DNA from: Balaenoptera acutorostrata | Taxonomy: Eukaryota > Chordata > Mammalia > Artiodactyla > Balaenopteridae | Assembly (NCBI RefSeq): GCF_949987535.1 | Contig: NC_080075.1 | Span: 4,014,606 to 4,078,605, forward strand | Length of the DNA stretch: 64,000 nt | Direction of reading: 5' to 3' | Part shown: piece after piece, positions 59,434 to 64,000 of the stretch | How positions within the stretch are numbered: the first letter of the stretch is position 1 | Layout of the letters: every line of letters starts with the position of its first letter | The notes under the pieces: generated by a model | What the model was told of the DNA's origin: nothing | Databases searched by the model: none | The model's input: the letters and a program-made list of their open reading frames with translations, nothing else | Program-made: the position numbers and the translations under genes

Positions 59434-59539
59434 CCATATTATCAAACACCTTCATTTCTTATAAAACTATCTATCACACACAATATAGACCTGATGAAAA
59501 AGAAGGTGGAAGTAATCAGGACAGAATGCCAATTACCTC
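59434..59539 (-). repeat. Inverted repeat, right arm (106 bp)
   Basis: Partner of 58725-58830, 105 of 106 bases complementary. The sequences outside the arms ('ccatagatt' on the left, 'attacttgt' on the right) do not match, so there is no target-site duplication. Confidence 0.95.
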
Positions 59540-62500
59540 ATTACTTGTCATAGCATATTGTAACTGGAAATTGCTTCTTTCAGGTTCTGTTTGCTCAGGC
59601 AATTACAATAAACTCTCTGCTTGACATGTTGTTTGCACAGATGTAGTGCATTAATAAACATGAGGGCTAATCTGAATTATTGAACCAGCCACAATAATTC
59701 CAACAAAGGATTTATAATAAGTCCAAGAAAGCGGAGGTATCACTGGAATTCCCTGTAAGCAACACTGACATACTTTATCACATGTAAAATCCTCAAATTT
59801 AATGTACAATACTGGAATATGTCCCATAGGTATTTTATATTTTCTAAGTCCTAAGCAACTGCCATTATGAAGGAGCATCAAGACTGCCAAGGTAAGTGGC
59901 AATATCCCAGACTTGGAGGGAATTACTTTATTTGTTGTATAGCGTGCACATCTTGAGCCCTTTTAACCCAATTTTTCTAAATCTAATTTTATTTAAAAGA
60001 AAAATGTGCTGTGGTAGTAGTAAAAACATTAAATGTCTCAGAGTATCATGGAAAATGTTCAGTTGTCCAAGGAATGGCATGAAGGACAGTGGACCTTCCC
60101 TCCTGCTCATAGTACTAGAAGGGCATTCTGCAGACATAGGAAACCTTGTTGAGAACAGTTAGGTATCATGGCAAAGATGCTGAGTAATCTTTCAGAGCAA
60201 AGTTCAGGTAAAGTTTGCTTCATCCAAGTTGACTTCACCTGAGTTCACTTTTCTCCATACAAGTTTCTTATTCAAAGAAATGATTTTAATGTCAAAAATA
60301 TATTCACTTGAAAAATAATGTGTGCCTCATCAATTTCTGCCATACAGAGTCTGGCTTTTAAAATAACTTTGCTTTTTGCCATGTGAGTAATGAATAGAAT
60401 TAGAAATAGAAATGTCTTCAGGAGAGAATCCGGTGCATTGCACATAATGATTTCATGGGGGTTATTAATGCTATCCACTGTGATTGAGAGCACAGCCTTT
60501 GCCGTTTAGGGCAGGATAGAGTTGGCAAGCTGTCTCCAGACCTTCTCCCTGGAGTTTTAGAAGGGATGAGGTCCTGTCTGCCAATAACCACAGCAATTCT
60601 AAATTCTTAAGCGAAGTCATAGTCACAGAGGAGCGTCCCATCAGGTTTCTTCTTTTCCCTCCATATTAGGCAAAACTTCCGACTTACTTGTTTCTTAGTT
60701 TCCTCTTGTGCTAAGTCTCATTTGGATGCCATGTGATTCATTGCATTCAAATACTGATGCAGCAGGCTGATTGTAAATCTGAATTATAGTACCAGCACAT
60801 AGTCACTCAACTGCAATATACCTATTTAAAAAAGGAAACAAGGCTGCCACACTAGAATCCCTCTTCTAGTGAAGAACAGGTATTTTTCCAACTCTAAACA
60901 TTGCTCAGATGTATAATAGTCAATACCACTTGAGATATCAATTCATCTCAGAAAATTATGTGGGAAGAGTTTTTGTATCTTTTCCTTGAAATTTAGTGTT
61001 TTTTTTGAAAATCTGAAATTTTGAAATGTTTTGAAATTTCTCAAACATGGGAATTAAAAGGTAAAAGAAGTGTGTGGTTCTTTTCCTTAAAGTTGGCTTT
61101 TTAGGCTTTGATCAATAATTAAATGTAAATTAAAGTTTCGCATGTAAGACTTCTCTTAATTCAAATCCACAGATTCATATAAAAAGTAAGAAACTATCAC
61201 TTTTTTCCCTTCAATTCCAAATCCATTTCTGGCCTCTCTATCTCTCTCCTCACACCCACTCTCAGCATCTTGACCCACTCTACCCCACCCCCAGCTTCAT
61301 TTGCTGGGACAGAAAGTACCCTTTATATGGCTTAAAAAGAAAATGTGAATCAAGATATCTCAAACACTAATGGGATATATTAAAGCAATTCAATTATTTT
61401 AATCTCTTCCATATATCATGAAATTATGTAGAACAATTTCATTGAAGTGTTACGATCACTGTTGAGACTGCAATTGTGAATTGTTACACCAGCAAATATT
61501 GAAGAACATGAGTGCTGGTGAAGTTCTATTGCAGTGTATGCAAGTGAGGACCAGAATGACACCAGAAGGGAAATTTCCATCATAATCAACTTATTCATTC
61601 TGTAATAACCTCCTTAGGAATCATGCTTCAGGATTATAATGTTCTATGATTAATTTCAGTCCAAAGTTAATGTTGTCCTTTGAGTTAGTGTTTGCTTTAC
61701 TCAAGTTATAACACTCTCACATAGAGCAGGAATACTTTTAATTATAAAATAATTATAGAAATAAATTGAATAAAATAAATGAACAATAGGTTAAAGGAAG
61801 ATGAATTAGACCATTTACATACTACATAGAGTAAGACTTCCTTGAAAGACAAAATACATATGAAAGTTAAAAGTAAGGAAAGCCAGGTTCCATAAAACAA
61901 AAATTACTTTTTAGTTAATTTTAACCATATAATTTCTGATTCCATAAAGAAGAATTTTCTGTATTACCTTTAACTTATTGGAAAACATGGGTATGTAGTT
62001 ATATATACTTACATACATGGTGGGAATGGCTAGGGTCCCCTGATTATTTGTCAATGATTGTGTTTTACTCAAGTTAATATTCAAAAGCAGAAGTATAAAC
62101 TATATGATTTTTTTAATGTTATAATATCAACAACACAATTTAAATTATAGAAAAGCAAAGCTCAGAAAAGTCTCAGTTTTTACTCCACTATTAACTAATG
62201 CAATTTGAGCATATGTATAATTAGAGTGTGTTAATAAGATTATTGATATAAATAACAAAATTTCATACAATATGTACAGTTTTGAAGATGAAGGCATTAA
62301 TCTCTCATCTTTATATCAGATATCAGTAAAAATATTTATCCATATCTGGATTAAAATTTTATGATTACAATGATCTAATTATACATCTATATTTTAACAT
62401 TTTGTGATATATAAAAACATAAGCATAAATTAGCAGTAATAAAGATATAGCCATATAATTTATAAAAGTAAGCTAGTGACTGAAATCCATGGAAACCAAG

Positions 62501-64000
62501 TTACAAAATAAAAAACAAAACACATTCCCATCCATTCTACTTTAATTTTAATCCCAATGATAATAATGGAATAGGAGAGGATTCATTCATTTCCTACAAA
62601 ATAAATCAAATAGTGGTTTGGTTTGGATCATTTACTTTGTACTTAATCATTATTAAAACCTTAAGACATTTGTGTGTGAAACTTTCAGAGACACCAATGT
62701 TAGCAAATTCATATTATGACACACATGAGTGCATACGATATAATGGTTTTATATAACATTTTGTATAAAATATTAGGTATACACACATATTAATACATGT
62801 GTTCTTATAACGTGTTACTCAACTAAGTAATAGTGCTTCCTTCCCTTTAAGTTCTAGCTTCATTAAGGTAATTAAAAAAAAATAATAAACATGAATTTTA
62901 TAGCAGGTGTTGTTTTTAGTTGAAAGAATATTTTAGAAATTAAATTTTATTATCTTAGGTCAGTTATCTATTAAAACAGTCAAAATCTGAAAATGTAGTC
63001 AAAAAAATGAGGTGATCAAAACTGGTCAAATATTTATAAAACTAGATGGTGTACAGTGAACTGGGAACAGGAATGAATCACACAGAAGAACTTAAGAGAA
63101 ATAGGTGACTCTGGATGATACACAGGACAGCACCACAGTCTTCAAGTTATTTTTATTTCCACTAATTCTTAATACTTTTCCTAATTATAAACTAATGATC
63201 TATCCAATTAAAATGTAAAATTGACATTTGTGTTAGCCTAGTTCCTTTCTCAACTCCTTCCACTCTGGATTCAATTAACCCCAACATATACACTTACAAC
63301 ACTTACAAAATTACAATGGAGCATTGTATGAAAAGGCATGGAAAAGGAAGTATAAATTATGTTCCTAAAATTTAAAGAATCTATTAATTAAATTTCAAAG
63401 TCATAGGCATTTGAGAAAATTACATACTTTAGAGAGTTACAAAATCTTTCCTAAAATTCTTTTCATAGTACTGTTTTGAAATTTCACTTTATATCGCTGT
63501 CTGACATCATGGGGAACTATGAAAGAATTAAAAGCTACAGATAGCAGTTTATCAAAGGTTTTTTCCTAAGATACTATTTTAAATACATTTTTCTTCTCAG
63601 GAAAAAGAGAACTTCAGATTTCAAAGTAAACAATGATTAGAAAAGCTACTAAGGATAGTACCAGGATAGTCCTTGAATTTCTGATTCCACGTTGAGCAAT
63701 CACGAATTATGTGCATGAACTTTCCCTCCTAGTTGCCTATGCACATTCAAGGACCAGAAAACTCTCCAATCCTTATAAAATTCGCTAACAATACTTGTTT
63801 TGTTACACATTTGTGAACATCCCATCAATTCTTCCCAATTATGTTATGAGTGTTACTTACTTTTATATTCTGCATTTAAAAAGAGTATTGATGTGTCATT
63901 CTACGGCAAAAAATTCTGAGTTCAAAACATGACCTCAGCAAGTCATCAAGCCTTTATACCTCAACATGAATCTACACCTTTCCTAGGAGAGATTAGCAAA
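59540..64000. other. AT-rich unique DNA, no gene seen
   Basis: No exon, RNA gene or confident repeat copy recognised in this final stretch. Frames such as 59896-60162 (88 codons) show no family. 60480-60760 is slightly GC-richer and could be conserved non-coding DNA, which only a comparison could show. From about 61700 the sequence is very AT-rich. Confidence 0.4.

Noticed and set aside
58725..59539. Inverted repeat as terminal repeats of a DNA transposon
   Set aside because: No target-site duplication, no transposase remnant, and no known terminal motif. Kept as an unexplained inverted repeat.

Overview
The window is mammalian nuclear DNA and most likely cetacean. The best clue to the organism is a tRNA-derived SINE at 29959-30264 whose head and body (opening GGGGCTTCCCTGGTGGCGCAG, with tRNA A and B boxes) match the CHR family of whales, dolphins and hippos, not the ruminant Bov-tA type. 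The L1 elements present are of the cetartiodactyl type. The background is AT-rich. I find no host protein-coding exon, no recognisable host RNA gene and no CpG island, so the window reads as a gene desert or the inside of a very long intron. Bacterial-style features (operons, ribosome binding sites, CRISPR arrays) do not apply.

Layout. 1-4651: unique AT-rich DNA with MIR remnants, then an old L1M element lying antisense (about 3130-4651). 4652-11930: a young full-length L1 inserted into that old element. It has a 5' UTR with a YY1-type site, an intact ORF1 (301 aa), an intact ORF2 (1272 aa) with every catalytic residue I could check, and a short 3' UTR. After that come about 1.3 kb that are not L1: two successive segments, each ending in an AATAAA signal and a pure poly(A) tract of 38-39 A. 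The target-site duplication AAAAAGTGTA flanks the whole block, so all of it arrived in one event. This is the signature of serial 3' transduction. The first transduced segment also carries a six-copy minisatellite of about 82 bp. 11936-13560: the old antisense L1M resumes.

13700-36000: a patchwork of decayed L1M, L2, MIR and LTR fragments in unique sequence, with the CHR SINE at 29959-30264. 36000-45571: mostly unique AT-rich DNA. 45589-51253: a second near-full-length L1 of the same lineage, flanked by a perfect 17-bp duplication but broken by stops and frameshifts. 51271-64000: MIR, L2 and L1M fragments, a cetartiodactyl L1 3' end inserted into a MIR (57781-58248), and an unexplained 106-bp inverted repeat with one mismatch (58725-58830 against 59434-59539).

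The only genes that look functional are the two L1 ORFs. ORF1p would coat the L1 RNA, and ORF2p would nick genomic DNA and copy the RNA at the nick. Together they could make this a retrotransposition-competent locus. The two transduced tags should allow its parent loci to be traced.
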